Source: Morinoia aosen
Lineage: Eukaryota; Arthropoda; Malacostraca; Amphipoda; Talitridae
Length of the DNA stretch: 64,000 bases
NCBI GenBank assembly: GCA_030386875.1
Contig: CM059563.1
Span: forward strand, 35,936,139-36,000,138
Reading direction: 5' to 3'
Shown here: one piece after another, positions 1 through 11,879 of the stretch
Layout of the letters: every line of letters starts with the position of its first letter
Position numbering within the stretch: position 1 is the first letter of the stretch
The notes under the pieces: model-generated
Seen by the model: only the letters and a program-made list of their open reading frames with translations
Database searches by the model: none
What the model was told of the DNA's origin: nothing
Translations under genes and position numbers: made by a program

Positions 1-1
1 G

Positions 2-832
2 GGTTGGCAGCGTCATCCTTATTACCAGGCTTGTGCAACTCAGGCTGAACTCAAACGTTTCGCAGGAGACAGCATTGTGTATAGTCTCGCGTTAACCATT
101 TTGGGTCCTTTCGTGGACGAATCTTTCTCGAAAAAAATTATTGAATGTCAATTTAGTACTTCAGAAGAACTGCTTGCGCGTTTGATAGCTGCTGTCAGGA
201 GTCAAGCTGAGACAAAGAAAATCCTTGCGATCCAGTACCCAGCCCGATACGAGAATGATAGTTTTTTAGCAGATGTGACTAGTGGTCTTGATAAATGCGT
301 TGAGGCGCAGGACTTTTTGGAGGAGAGTGAAGTTTTTTACGGGAATTACGGAAACTACCGTAGGAATCGAGCAGGACAACGTAGGACTACTCCTAGACCC
401 TGGTTGCGAAATCCTCGTGGAAGAGCGAGGGAATTTAGTGGTTACGTAGAAGATAGAGGAATTGGTTCCATGTAGTGCAATACTGTCCGGACAGACAGTA
501 GTTCTGGTAGTTCTGGTCAGGTTTCAGGGCACTTTGCGGGAGCTAAAAAGCGAGGTTTCCCATTCTGTATTTCATGTTCCATGGTTGGCCATTTTGAGTG
601 CAGATCTCAAAGAGGTCAGTTTAAAGCGAGAGGAAATAGCGGGCCCGGGCTTTTCGCTTGTGGAGGTGCACATTTTGTGAAAAATTGTAGAGCTTCGGGA
701 AGTGAAATTAGGAGTTACAAGGCTTATCTACGCGGTTGTAACATGAACAGAGGTAGCCAATCGCGTGGTAGGAGTGAGGTGCATTTTGCAAATTCCGTGC
801 CTGATGCTCGGGATTTTTTATCAGAAGAGTAA
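2..832 (+). pseudogene. gag: GypA gag, partial and frameshifted
   Basis: The frame is open from base 2 to a TAG at 473-475 and matches the middle of the GypC and GypB Gag proteins: a helical capsid-like segment followed by an Arg/Gly-rich stretch. The reading frame is then lost and resumes in the frame that ends at 832. Two zinc-knuckle remnants lie there, near 566-605 and 655-692. In the first, too few residues separate His from the last Cys; in the second, the first Cys is replaced and one spacer residue is missing. The C-terminus keeps the Asp-Phe-Leu encoded by the slippery site in all three elements. Gag would form the particle core and bind RNA; this copy cannot. The start lies outside the window. 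Confidence 0.8.
814..820 (+). promoter_or_regulatory. GypA -1 frameshift slippery site T TTT TTA
   Basis: The heptamer lies in the gag frame as gaT TTT TTA, just before the gag stop at 830-832. After a -1 slip the pol frame is open until an in-frame TGA at 991-993. GypB and GypC have the same heptamer at the same place. The U UUU UUA heptamer is the one used by HIV-1. A downstream stimulatory structure was not assessed. Confidence 0.75.
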
Positions 833-3800
833 AAAAAGGTAGAGGTAGCAGTGAGAACGAGATTGAGCCCGAGAGAAAGAACAGCACTCTCGTAAATCCT
901 GAAGCTGTGGTCAAATTTCCAGATACGCCCGAGACAAACAAATTTGAATCCTTCATTGATCCGTTGTTCAAGTGTGAAAATAGGTACAAATGATTGCAAG
1001 ACGAGGAGCTTGTGGATAATAGGCAACAACAAAACAGAGCTGTTGAGGCTTACTTCGCCACTAGTGTTGTGAGGGGCAATTTCAATAAAAAAGGCATTGG
1101 TTTGGTTGCTTTTAGAAAATCAAATAAGCCAACGATAATCCTGAATCGTAATGATCAGTATTTAAGTGCCCTGTTAGATAGCGGCTCCAAAAAATGCTTA
1201 ATAAGTTACAAGCATATCAAGCACCTGAATGAAAAAATTAAGCCGAGTTGTTTGACGGTGAAAGGTATTAACAGTAAAAGTAACGTCAGCGGAGAAGTCG
1301 ATTTGACTATTTCAATTCCAGGTACTAATAGAGTAGTAAAAACTAGTGCTTTGATCGTTAAGGATGCAAAATTTAATTACGATCTTATTTTAGGACGTGA
1401 TGTGCTGAGTGACGCCATCATTAACTTTAAAAACGGAAACCTCGTTTGGGAAGGTGTTACTGTGCCATTTAATGAATTAAATATGGAACCGGCACTAAGT
1501 AGAGAAGGTGTGACGAAAAATATCGTGAACAGCGACTGTCTGTTGTCTGATGTGGTTGCCAGGAAGAGCAACGGAGACAGTCACCGCGCGAAAAATAGTA
1601 GCTGCAGAGAAGAAAAAAACCGTGCCCGTAGGTGAGGCGGGGCAGAGCTCAAGGCCGCTGATAGTTCATTGCCCTCAGGTGGAGGTGCCCAGTAACTCTA
1701 TGAAGTTGCTGTACGGGTTTGTTAATAAAGCAATACCCGGAGAGTATTTGATTATGAAAAGATGTTTTGCGAACGGTGCCCTTTTGGCCGAGTCGATTGT
1801 TCGAGTCGGGGAAGACGGCGTGGTGCCTGTGATGATTTTAAATGCACAAGAAGATGCTGTGCATTCTAGCGAGAATTCAATGTTATGCAATTTGGAATTA
1901 ATTGCAGGTGATGAGATCGAGAACGAAATTTAAATCACTAGCGTTGAAACAGCACTTAGAGATGCTAATAATGTGGAAAATAGTTTTGACGCTGTGTCGG
2001 AGTCAATGCAGTTTGTCTCAGCTGGTGGTGGAATTAAGGCCATAGCAGGGAGGAAACTTGGGTTGCATTCTGACGATCGCAGCGGAAATCAAGTTCTCGC
2101 TAGTAATGAGGAGTTGGGAGTTAATGCACAAGTAGGTGTGACGTGTGCAGGGAAGCGGGAAGTACGACGTTCTTTAACAAATCATGATGTCTCATGTCAT
2201 GAAGAGGACGTGCAGTTGCCTTTAATGAATTTATTAAATCAGTTTCGTGATGTAGTTACGTTAGAAGGCGAAACTATAGGTGTTACAAACATTATGACGC
2301 ACCGGATACAGCTAAAACCGGATGCACCTGTTCTTAATTTAGCTCCTTACAGAATTCCTCATAAATATCAAGGGAGATTGTAAAAACTACTAATGATATG
2401 CTTTCACAAGGTATAATTGAGGAATCGATTTCAGACTTTAACTTCCCTGTCATCGTTGTTAAGAAAAAGAGCGGAGAGCTCCGCCCCGTGATAGATTTCA
2501 GGGCCCTTAACAAAGTTTTGGTGAAAGAGTCTTACCCTATACCCAGAATTGATGAAATATTATCAGCTTTAGGAGGGAACAAATGGTTCACTAATTTAGA
2601 TCTGCGCTCTGCTTTCCATCAGATCGAATTAGACCAAGAGAGTAGGAAATTTACTGCCTTTAGTGTTAACTATCGGAAGTTCCACTTCCGCAGGATACCG
2701 TTCGGTTTGAGTACCAGTCCAAGTGTATTCCAGCGGGTAATGACCTCTGCCCTTGCGCCTATTCTGGGCATATTGGCGTTCGTTTTTCTAGACGATATTT
2801 TGGTATATTCCAAAACTAAAAATCAGCATTTGGCTGACATTGGAAGCGTCCTCAAGATGCTTCGATCTGGTAACTTGTCGTTGAAGCTTGAAAAATTTAA
2901 TTTTTTCAAAAAAGAGATTGAATATTTGGGGCACATTATTGCCGCAGATATTATTAGATGTAAATATTCGGAGAAGCTGCAGGATTGCAAAGCTCCCGTA
3001 AATGTGAAGGAATTACAACAGTTCTTGGGTTTAGCTAACTATTTTCGAAATTTCTTGCCAAATTTTGCCGAGGTTGCTTATCCCCTGTACACACTTTTAA
3101 GAAAAGACGTTGACAATACGTGGAGCGACGAATACCAGAAGAGTTTTGTTTCTATCAAATCTGCCTTGACTTCTGACACAGTTTTAAGACATCCTGACTA
3201 CACTAAGGACTTCCACGTATTTACGGACGCGTCTAACTCTGGGATCAGAGGCGTTCTGATGCAGGCAGAAGATTCAAGCGATCAAATTTAGCGCCCTGTG
3301 GCTTACTTTCGTAAAAGCTTGAATTCCAGTCAGAGGAGGTATAGTACCACCAAGAGGGAATTTTTTGCGATTTATTCAGCTCTAAAATATTTTAAATATT
3401 TAATTACTGGATATCCTATCCGTGTCTACACGGATCACCGGCCTCTCGCGCCGCTCTTTGCCAAAAACTCCCTGAGGACACCAATGTGGCCAGATGGTGT
3501 ATAAACGTGCATTAATTTGATCCTGTTGTAAAATTTTTGCCTGAAAAACAAAATGTCGTAGCTGATTATTTAAGCAGACTACCTGTAAACAATGAAAAAT
3601 TAACCGCTAAAGAACTAAAGCGCTGTGATGCTCTGGAATCCACGCTTGAATCAAATGTCTGTATCGTTGAGACTCGATCGCAGAGAAAAAAGACATGGCT
3701 AGACATGAGGTAATTGACCCGCCGCATGGCGACAGTGCTGACGTCGCAGCAAGCAAAGAGGCACGTCCCAAGCTCATTGACTATGTACCGAAAGACGATC

Positions 3801-5028
3801 AAATTTCTTGAACTATAAAAGAGTTTATCGACGAGCAGGAGAAAGACCCTTTTTGCATAGAAGTGAAAGAAGCTTTACTTCATGGTAGTGTTTCTAAAAT
3901 TCTGGACCTACAGAAATTTTTATTTCTGAACGGCATTTTGTACCGACGTAGACAGATTGACAATAGACCTAGGACAATATTAACTGCAGTGGTACCTAAC
4001 TCTTTATTGGGTAAAAAAATTTTGGCAATTCATTCGATATATCATACAGATGATGTGCATACGTTGTTCAAATTTAAAATTAGGTTCTACTATCATTTGG
4101 AAAAAACGATTGTGCGAAAATTCGTACGAGATTGCGAAGTTCGTAAATTACTTAAGGCACGACCTTCTGTGCCAATTAAAATTTTGACAGCTCCAATAGC
4201 GAAAGAACCGTTTGAGGTGGTTTCAATGCACTATCTTGGCCCACTTAAGGTTACCGATAGTGTTAACAAATATATATTAGTAATAATTGACCTTTTCTCT
4301 AGATTTTGCAAATTGTATGCGACTTCTAACCGTCGTACAGACATGGTAATTTCATGTTTAAGTAATTGTTTTTCAATTTTTGGATTTCCTAAAACTTTGA
4401 TTCCTGATAATGCTGTGGAGTTTAAGTCGGTGGCGGTTAAATTCATGCTATCGCGAAAAAAGAAGTTCTGGCTTACAGTCCTCATTCCAACGCTATAGTA
4501 GAGAGGAATAATATGAAAATTACTAATTTGTTGAAACTGTACGTAAATTCTCTCCCTCAAGCCGAATGGGACCAGTGCATTGAGGTGGTCGAAAATGCAT
4601 TAAACAATGCACTAAATTCTACTTTAGGCGAAACTCCGATCTTCGTCGTGTTCAATAGAGACACCTGCCCCTTCTATCGTCGCGAGAGTTTTGATACCAT
4701 AACTTACAGTTATGATGAAGAAATAGATTTGGTTAATTTTCGAGCAAAAGAAGCCTCCCGCACCGTAGAGAATATTAGAAATTTGATATTGAATAACACT
4801 AAGGAAAGGAACCTTTACAGAAATCTCAAGCGTAGAAATAAAGACGTCCTGGTTGGGGACAGGGTCCTTTTAAAAAATCACGAGAAAAAACATAAGTTGG
4901 AATTAACATGGTTAGGGCCAGCTGTGGTTCTGGAGGTCAAGCGTAATTGGGCCGAAGTTAAAATTGCTTCCAAAATATATGAAAGCAATTTAAACCACAT
5001 ATTACTCTTGAGGAGGGTCAAACTGTGA
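817..5028 (+). pseudogene. pol: GypA pol (PR-RT-RNaseH-IN), multiply disrupted
   Basis: Polyprotein that would mature Gag, copy the RNA and integrate the cDNA. Visible parts: aspartic protease with Leu-Asp-Ser-Gly-Ser near 1177; reverse transcriptase about 2290-2960 with Phe-Leu-Asp-Asp at 2785-2796; RNase H about 3200-3504; integrase about 3863-5028, ending in a gypsy-type C-terminal module. In-frame stops are at 991-993, 1931-1933 and 3289-3291. Frame changes fall near 1560, 2380, 3500 and 4490. The first catalytic Asp of the integrase core (Met-Asp-Phe in the other copies) is His at 4229, and the CX2C of the zinc domain is broken. The protein is closer to GypC than to GypB in the parts I compared. 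Not functional. Confidence 0.88.
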
Positions 5029-6076
5029 GTTAAAAAGACAAGTTTTTTTGCTATGCTTATGACTTACGTTTTGACGTCGAAACGACTCGACGAATTACGA
5101 TTTACGGTGTAGGACTACTGTGTTACTTTATTTAACATTTACACTAAGGTTTATTAATCATAGTTTATGGATTTTTGCTATGTAATAGGCGCTGTGTTTC
5201 ATAGGTTGTGTTTCATTATTATTCTCAGTTGCCCATATGTTATACTCTCAGCGTGCTGCGCTTTTTAGGTTAATTTAGGTTTAGTGTTGTATTTTTCCCT
5301 GGATGTTTAAAGGAATGTATATCTATCTATATTAAGCCTGAGGTTGTCTCGAAAACGCTTCTATCAATCTTTGCATTTCACTTTCGATATTATTTCGATC
5401 GCTTGGAAGTGTTGCTGAATTGACAATTAAAATTGTGAGCGAATTCTTCGACTGCTAAATGCAATCGCTGATGTTGCAGTCCATCACGTGAGACAGTCTG
5501 TCTCGGCGCTGCGGCGTAACTCAACTCACATTGCTATTTTTGTTTTCAGTTGGAATGTTCTGTTATCAGCGCATATGAATTAAATTCATACAGTGGTTGT
5601 TTGCTACTCGACCGAGGGTCCGAACTCGATTTTCTATTAGAAATTTTTCTCTCACATATTTTTTTTCAAAACATTGGTACTGTTTAGATGTACATTATCA
5701 AGCTACTGAAGCTCTTGCGTCAAGCGTGAATGCTTGTTTGTTTAAGGAGACCGTCTGGGTAGAAATCAGGATATGTGTTGATTTTCTGTTTTTATATGCA
5801 TCTTATAGAGGATTTTCTTGCGCTTCCATTGGTACTTTCCGTTTACGTCTACTCCGAATAGTGCGCCCACCAGAGGGGGGGAAAGCGATGGGGGTGGAGT
5901 GACCTTGAACCCTCCCCCCCCTCAGTATTGGGAGTCAATTGAGCGTTTCTCTGCGGGAATGACATTATAGTTCGTTCATGGGCTACTCAAAGTGGTTCCA
6001 TTATTCAAACGAAACATTCTAAGGCTGAATAAATATTTTTTATGAAATTTTGACAATTTCAGAATTTAGCTGTTCT

Positions 6077-6142
6077 GCTGTATCTATGATACCGCAGCTT
6101 TCCTTCATAGCTCGATGACAGCTGCAGTATCATAGCTACAGC
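6077..6142. repeat. Imperfect inverted repeat, 22-bp arms
   Basis: Left arm 6077-6098 and right arm 6121-6142 are reverse complements with 2 mismatches in 22, separated by 22 bases. The transcript could fold into a hairpin. It could be a remnant of a small inverted-repeat element or chance in low-complexity DNA. Confidence 0.6.
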
Positions 6143-6560
6143 AGTGGTGAGCACACCAAACCAAAGGGTTTGAAAAGAGCTATAAAACAAAGGAGTTGAA
6201 TAAACAAAAAAACGTATTTTGGTGAAAAAAAATTGAAATTATAAATTTTTTTTGTCAAGAATTACACGCATTCCCTTTTGTTGTTTATTTTTTCCCAGAA
6301 TTACAGAGCTACAGCAATGTAAATTACATCAATCAAAAGGGCTTGAAAAGAGCTACAAACGCTCAAGAGTTCATTGTAGAAAACCCTGTAGTTCAAAAGA
6401 TAAGAAGAAAATTTTTTTTTTTGTGAAAAAACACGTTTTTCTGGAAACTTGATATTGGTTTTCTCAAATCTATCTCCTTCCACAATTTTAGAGCTACAAG
6501 AATGGTTTATATACCATTCGATAGGGCTTAGCAAGGTGTATCCATAAGCAATAGCATTTT
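6132..6560. repeat. Three diverged tandem units of about 175-185 bp
   Basis: Units start near 6132, 6305 and 6487. Each opens with a version of AGCTACAGNAATGG, followed by a version of AAGGGCTTGAAAAGAGCTA and an A/T-rich stretch. The copies are strongly diverged and the third is the weakest. No coding potential seen. Confidence 0.45.
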
Positions 6561-6967
6561 TTGATACATTTATTGTTTTGAAAATTACACCACATGAAAA
6601 AAAAATGAAAAAAAAAATTTTTTTTTTTTCAATTCCCAAAATCCACAAAAAGAAGTTATCAAAATTCCCTATTGCTTATGGTTATATAGACATATAAGCA
6701 ATCTAAAAACGAAATACTAGTTCTGTAACTTCAAAATTGTAGTAGGAGATAGATTTTACATAACCCCCCCTTATTTTATCATATTTTTCAAAAAAAAAAA
6801 AAAAAGTGCAGCTACAGAAATTTTGTTGAAATAACAAATGATCTATGCATCATTTCACACCTACTGTGACAATTTCAGAGAAATCCATCCATAAATAACG
6901 GACTTTTTTTTTACCCAGACGGTACCCTTAAGTTATTATAAACATAGGTTTATCAGTTTGTTTTTTT

Positions 6968-7005
6968 GGTCATGCTAATCGGTTCTGTTTCTGTTCCTTG
7001 TGCAG
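6968..7005 (+). promoter_or_regulatory. GypA branch point and 3' splice-site cassette
   Basis: GTCATGCTAAT (branch-point-like) is followed by a pyrimidine tract and ends in AG at 7004-7005. GypB (22881-22917) and GypC (12229-12268, - strand) have the same arrangement with shared bases around CATGCTAAT. It sits downstream of pol, where errantiviruses splice their env message. The first ATG after it (7019) opens only 30 codons, so any GypA 3' gene is lost or truncated. Confidence 0.6.
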
Positions 7006-7856
7006 GATACGCAGGCCTATGGAAGATTATTCCGAGCGTTTGGAAGGTTACCAGCTCCGGCGAGGGGCAAGAATGTTGCCAAGATGCAACAATCACCAGG
7101 AACAAGTGTAGTTACGAACGTTAAGGTTAGCGTGATGTGGTGGTGCTGGTATCCAATAAATTAAATTGAATTTGGAAAATGAAATTGCTAAATCGAAAAT
7201 ATTGAAAATGGAGCGCGGAAACGTAGTAAAGCTAAATATTGAAAACATAAAAATTTAGAATCTAATGCGTTGAAAATTAAGTCTCGCAAAGTGTTTATTG
7301 GAATTGTTAAGGTATTAGCGAATGGAGTTGTTTCTTTTAGCAGTAAGATGTTTTAATAGCCCCTCTAATCTTTTAATATTAACTTCATGCTTTTATTTGT
7401 AGTGTTGCGCTATTTTACAACGCTCAGCAAAATTTAGGAAGAACGGAACGTATGTCTGTGCATAATTACATGATGCTAATTGCTTAATGTGTAAACTTAG
7501 AGGTTTTCTTTTTCGGTTTGTTAGAAATTATTTCTATTTATGCTAACTGCGTTTAATAATGAAAGGTTATGGCGTTTTTTTAACCCTACCTCTGTCGGCG
7601 TGCTGAATATCTTGTTGCACGGTAAGTTAGTACTAATGCTGACCGGTGGTAGAAGCTGGTGTTTTTGCTAATTACCAATTCGTTTTTTGTTCTTACTTTT
7701 TAAGTTTGACTTATTGATCGTTTTTCTTTATATCTGGTGTTCCATGGTTTTAAGGTGTGGAAGAATTTAAAAAAGTTTTTTTTTGGTTTTTTCATCACGT
7801 GTTTTTACCATTTATTAAGCTATTAATATATGCTATTTTTGCGATCTTATGGGGTT
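7006..7856 (+). other. GypA terminal region without a recognisable gene
   Basis: After the acceptor there is a 30-codon ORF (7019-7111) with no resemblance to the MGN protein or the 74-aa protein. The rest is A/T-rich noncoding sequence. An LTR may lie here but has no partner in the window to identify it. Confidence 0.4.
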
Positions 7857-7874
7857 CCTAAACCTAAACCTAAA
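7857..7874 (+). repeat. (CCTAAA)3 at the satellite boundary
   Basis: Three perfect CCTAAA units abut the first satellite monomer. They resemble but do not equal the usual arthropod telomere repeat (CCTAA/TTAGG). Three units are too few for a telomere tract. Confidence 0.5.
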
Positions 7875-9709
7875 GTGCATATATAGCCGATTCCATTGTC
7901 GACAGAGCTAAAATGCGCGTTTTGGGCCATTCCTAGGTCAAATGCGGTGAAAATCGCGTCTTAGGTCATGCTAATACAATGAAAATCACGGTCGAATACA
8001 ATGAAAATCACGTGGTTTGCTGTTTGCCCAGGCGACACAGGTGAAAAGTGCATATTTGGCCAGTTCCACGGTCGACAGAGCTATAAACGCGTTTTATGCC
8101 TTTTCTCGGTCGAATGCGGTGAAAATCGCGTTCTTTTCCGTTTACCCAGGCGACAGAGGTGAAAAGTGCATATTTATCCAATTTCACGGTTGACAAAGCT
8201 AAAATGCGCGTTTTGGGCCATTCCAAGGTCAAATGCGGTGGAAATAGAGTCTTAGGTTGTTTCCTCGGTCGAATGCGGTGAAAATCGCGTCTTATCTTGT
8301 CTCTTAGGTCGAATACAGTGAAAATCACGTCCTTTACTTCTTGCCCAGGCAACCGGGGTAAGAAGTGCATATTTAGCCGATTCCACGGACGACAGAGTTA
8401 AAAAGCGCACTTTGGGTCATTCCTAGGTCGAATGCGGTGAAAATCGCGTTCTTTTTCGTTTGCACAGTCGACAGAGGTGAAAAGTGTATTTGAGCCAATT
8501 CCACGGTCGACAGAGCTGGAACGCACGTTGTATGCCTTTCCTCGGTTGAATGCGATGAAAATCGCGTCTTATCTCGTTTCCTAGGTCGAATACAGTGGAA
8601 GTCACGTCGTTTGCTGTTTGCCCAGGCGAAAGAGGTGATAAGTGCATATTTAACCGATTCCACGGTCGACAGAGCTAAAATGCGCGTTTTGGGCCATTCC
8701 TAGGTCAAATGCGGGGAAAATTGCGTCTTAGGTTGTTTCGTAGGTCTAATGCGGTGAATATCGCGTTCTTTTCCGTTTGCCCAGGCGACAGAGGTGAAAT
8801 GTGCATATATAGCTGGTCCCACGGTCGACAGAGCTAAAAATCGCGTTTTATGCCTTTCCTCTGTCGAATGCGGTGAAAATCTCGTCTTAGGTTGTTTTCT
8901 AGGTCCAATACTGTGAAAATCATGTCCGTTGCTGTTTGCCCTGGCGACAGAGGAGAAAAGTGCATCATGAGCCGATTCCACGGTCGAAAGAGCCAAAATG
9001 CGTGTATTGGGCCATTCCTAGGTCGAATGCCGTGAAAATCGCGTTCTTTTCCGTTTACCCAGGCGACAGAGGTGAAAAGTGGATATATAGCCGAAATCAC
9101 GGTCGACAAAGCTAAAAGCGCGTTTTATGCCTTTCCTCGGTCGAATGCGGTGAAAATCGCGTCTCATTTTATTTCCTATGTCAAATACAGTAAAAATCAC
9201 GTCGTTTGCTGTTTGCCCAGGCGACAGAGGTGTAAAGTGCATATTCAACCGATTCCAATAACGACAGAGCTAAAATGCGCGTTTTGGGCAATTCCTAAGT
9301 TAAATGTGGTGAAAATCGCGTCTTATCTTGTGTCCTAGGTCGAATACAGTGAAAATCACGTCCTTTGCTGTTTGCCCAGGCAACAGAGGTGAAAAGTGCA
9401 TCTTGAGCCAATTCCACGGTCGACAGAACTAAAATGTGCGTTATGGGCCATTCCTTGGTCAAACGCGGTGAAAATTGCGTCTTAGGTTGTTTCCTAGGTC
9501 GAATGCGGTGAAAACTGTGTTCTTTACCGTTTGCCCAGTCGACAGAGGTAAAAAGTGAATATTTAGCCGATTCCTCGGTCGACAGAGCTAAAAAGCGCGT
9601 TTTATGCCTTTCCTCAGTCGAATGCGGTGAAAATCGCTTCGTATCTTGATTTCTAGGTCGAATACAGTGAAAATCACGTCGTTTGCTGTTTGCCAAGGCG
9701 ACAGAGGTA
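7875..9709 (-). repeat. 159-bp satellite, block 1 (reverse orientation)
   Basis: About 11 to 12 monomers read in reverse. Each monomer has four related subunits of about 40 bp; in the forward sense one of them begins TTTTCACCGCATTCGACCTA. The block ends in the middle of a monomer at the GypC insertion, and the same monomer resumes at 29908. Short open frames on both strands come from the lack of stops in the repeat and are not genes. Confidence 0.92.
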
Positions 9710-9928
9710 TGCCGTATCTCAGGGTGGATAGTAAGTAGACGAGTAGAGGTTCAGCATGTACTTGACGTAGAGACAGGACACCAAATGCGACTCCACAAGC
9801 CGCGCACGCTACTTTATACTATCAATTTGCTGAGTAAGCATGCGCAATACGGCAAGACCGCGCCCAGGCGGAGCATTACCGTACATACGAACATGTGTAC
9901 AGAGAAAGTGCGCAACCGCGACGGCACA
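9710..9928 (-). repeat. GypC 3' LTR (219 bp)
   Basis: Matches 29689-29907 base for base except for two substitutions (A/G near 9755 and T/A near 9826). On the - strand it begins TGTGCCGTCGCGG. It directly follows the polypurine tract. Confidence 0.95.
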
Positions 9929-9941
9929 CACCTTCCCCCCA
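9929..9941 (-). promoter_or_regulatory. GypC polypurine tract
   Basis: On the - strand TGGGGGGAAGGTG lies immediately upstream of the 3' LTR, the position of the plus-strand primer in LTR retrotransposons. Confidence 0.8.
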
Positions 9942-11879
9942 CGCCTGTTTTATTACCAATCACAAAAGAAAACAATCAAGTTAAGAATCGTAACTTAAAA
10001 AATCAACACAGGAAGCTGAAGGCATCCTAGTTAGTAAACCCAATATGAAAATTACTCTTTTGTGGCAAAACAACTACCAGTAACAGTAAAAGCAAATGCA
10101 TCAAATTAAATTCGACAAGGCATCGCAAAGTAAAATCACCAATACCCCCACCACCAAAAGAACATGGTAAGAGCCGCTGCTCAAATACACATACAGAATG
10201 CAAAAAAAAACAATATGAAACAATATTGCGCACACGAACAGTACAAGATCCAAATAACAAAAAAAGTTTTTCTGGCAACAGAAAATTTTCACTAAAGAAC
10301 AATAAAACGCGTCGAAGTATAGATGAGAAAAATCGCAAGAGCAAAATATGCCTTCCTTAAAACTCGAAACAATCATTCAAAAATAAGAAAGAAAAAAACT
10401 CCACGGTATTAGCAACCAGGATTTAACTTACTTTCCGCTCAAAAACACGTAAGGTATATATGAAAACAAACACGCTAAACATCAACGTAGAAAATGAACA
10501 TCACGATCAATACTCGCTGACATTACTGAAGTTACATCGTAATAAAAAGTTAGTAAAAAAAATGCACTTTTAAAAAATGAACGGAAAAAAAAATTTTATT
10601 TTATTTATCGACCAACCCAAAAAATAATGAAACACCGCACGTATATACCGCGTACAATTATAATGAACCTGCCATGAAACGTAGGTAATACAATATCACT
10701 TGTAAAAAAAATTTTACATATATACGCGCATGAAAATGTTTATCGGAACTACTATCAATTTAAATCATCAACATCATCGTAGAAAGAAATCTGATTCAAG
10801 CGAAATTGAAAGAATGCATACTGTATATTTGAACAGTCGTCTATTCCTGAACGTCAATCCGAACAAGAGAAAAATTGGTACCAAACTCATCAAGAAGAAA
10901 AATAACTGAGTATCTGAGTAACCGCTTCAATAGTAATTCGACTTAGGTACGCAAAGTGAAGTTTGGCTATGAACCCTCACCAACAAAAAGTAAAGTGAAA
11001 ACTGCATTTGAAGAACACATTTCGGAAGCCAAAGGAGTTATCGGGTATGAAAACAATAACAGTAAAAATTGCTAAACAGAAAAACATCCTTTCCAAAATC
11101 AAAACACGTCTACTAAAGTTGATCAACAACGCAAGATGATACTATCAGCGTACCACCAAAAGGATAATACTACCGGAAATATACAACGTAAGAAAAATAA
11201 CATGTATTAACGAACAGCCTCACCCTCAAATCATGTAGGCATCATCGTAAACAAAATTAAGGAAGTTACGAAAAAAAAAAAATATCTGATTTCCCCAAAA
11301 ATCGAAAACAAATGTGCACACATTACGCATGAAGATAATGAAAAATATTTTCTTTTTGTAAACAACGCAAGAATATACGTATTTTAGTTTCATCAACAGT
11401 CGCCATGAAATTTCAATTTCCTTAAACATTATTGCACTCTATACAGGTCAATTGTTAAACATAAAGAAAACGAAAATGGAAAGTCGCATCGTTGAAACAA
11501 CAACCAAATTATAATCACTCAAACATAAGTAAGAAATAATGCAATTTAGAACAATACATTCGTTAAGGATAAGAAGAAATACGCATAAGGGGATTACAAC
11601 GCATTGCCACTGAAAATTTGTTGACAAAATTTATCGCATGAAATATCTACTGTAATCGGAAACCAATTTATACATTTTCGTGTACGTGAATATGATATCA
11701 TTTCCGAGCATCATCGCTAAAATTCGAAGGGTATAAGAAAACCTTATAACTAATTCCTGAGGTATATGTTAAATCTAAATAACACTATGTCCGTTTATAA
11801 TGCATGAGGAAAAATAATGTCGCTAAACGACGCGCGAGTGTAACAATCTCACCGTTTCAAAAACATTCCACACCGTCGC
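9942..11879 (-). other. GypC 3' noncoding tail
   Basis: About 1.9 kb of A/T-rich sequence between the MGN gene and the polypurine tract. Open stretches on the - strand near 10027-10376 and 11226-11429 are low-complexity Phe/Leu/Val-rich reading of A-runs and show no protein motif. No repeat or RNA gene was seen. Confidence 0.6.

Larger units (their letters stand above)
5029..6967 (+). other. GypA post-pol noncoding region
   Basis: No convincing gene. A 101-codon open stretch at 5597-5902 has no recognisable motif and resembles neither small gene of GypB or GypC. A pyrimidine run followed by ttttcag near 5548 is a possible minor 3' splice site. A purine tract at 5876-5900 could be a polypurine tract, but without a 5' LTR in view this cannot be tested. 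A hairpin and diverged repeats in the region are listed separately. From about 6400 the sequence is very A/T-rich with homopolymer runs. Confidence 0.5.
1..7874 (+). mobile_element. GypA: decayed Ty3/gypsy-type LTR retrotransposon, 5' end outside window
   Basis: The order gag C-terminal half, protease, reverse transcriptase, RNase H, integrase on the + strand is that of Ty3/gypsy elements. The window opens inside gag, so the 5' LTR, leader and gag start are missing. Coding similarity ends at 5028. A splice-acceptor cassette shared with GypB and GypC follows at 6968-7005, so the element reaches at least that far. I could not find its 3' LTR, so the right boundary is set where the satellite begins and is uncertain. 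Several stops, frameshifts and a lost catalytic integrase residue show a dead copy, the most decayed of the three. Confidence 0.8.

Noticed and set aside
5597..5902. 101-codon open stretch after GypA pol as an env-like gene
   Set aside because: No signal peptide, membrane span or similarity to the MGN or 74-aa proteins, and it lies upstream of the conserved splice acceptor.
7875..9709. Many 60-100-codon open frames in the satellite, including in the other blocks
   Set aside because: They follow the repeat register, occur on both strands, are broken by indels from monomer to monomer and have no start or stop conservation.
10027..10376. Phe/Leu-rich open stretches on the - strand in the GypC tail
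   Set aside because: Low-complexity reading of A-runs, with no motif and no counterpart in GypB.
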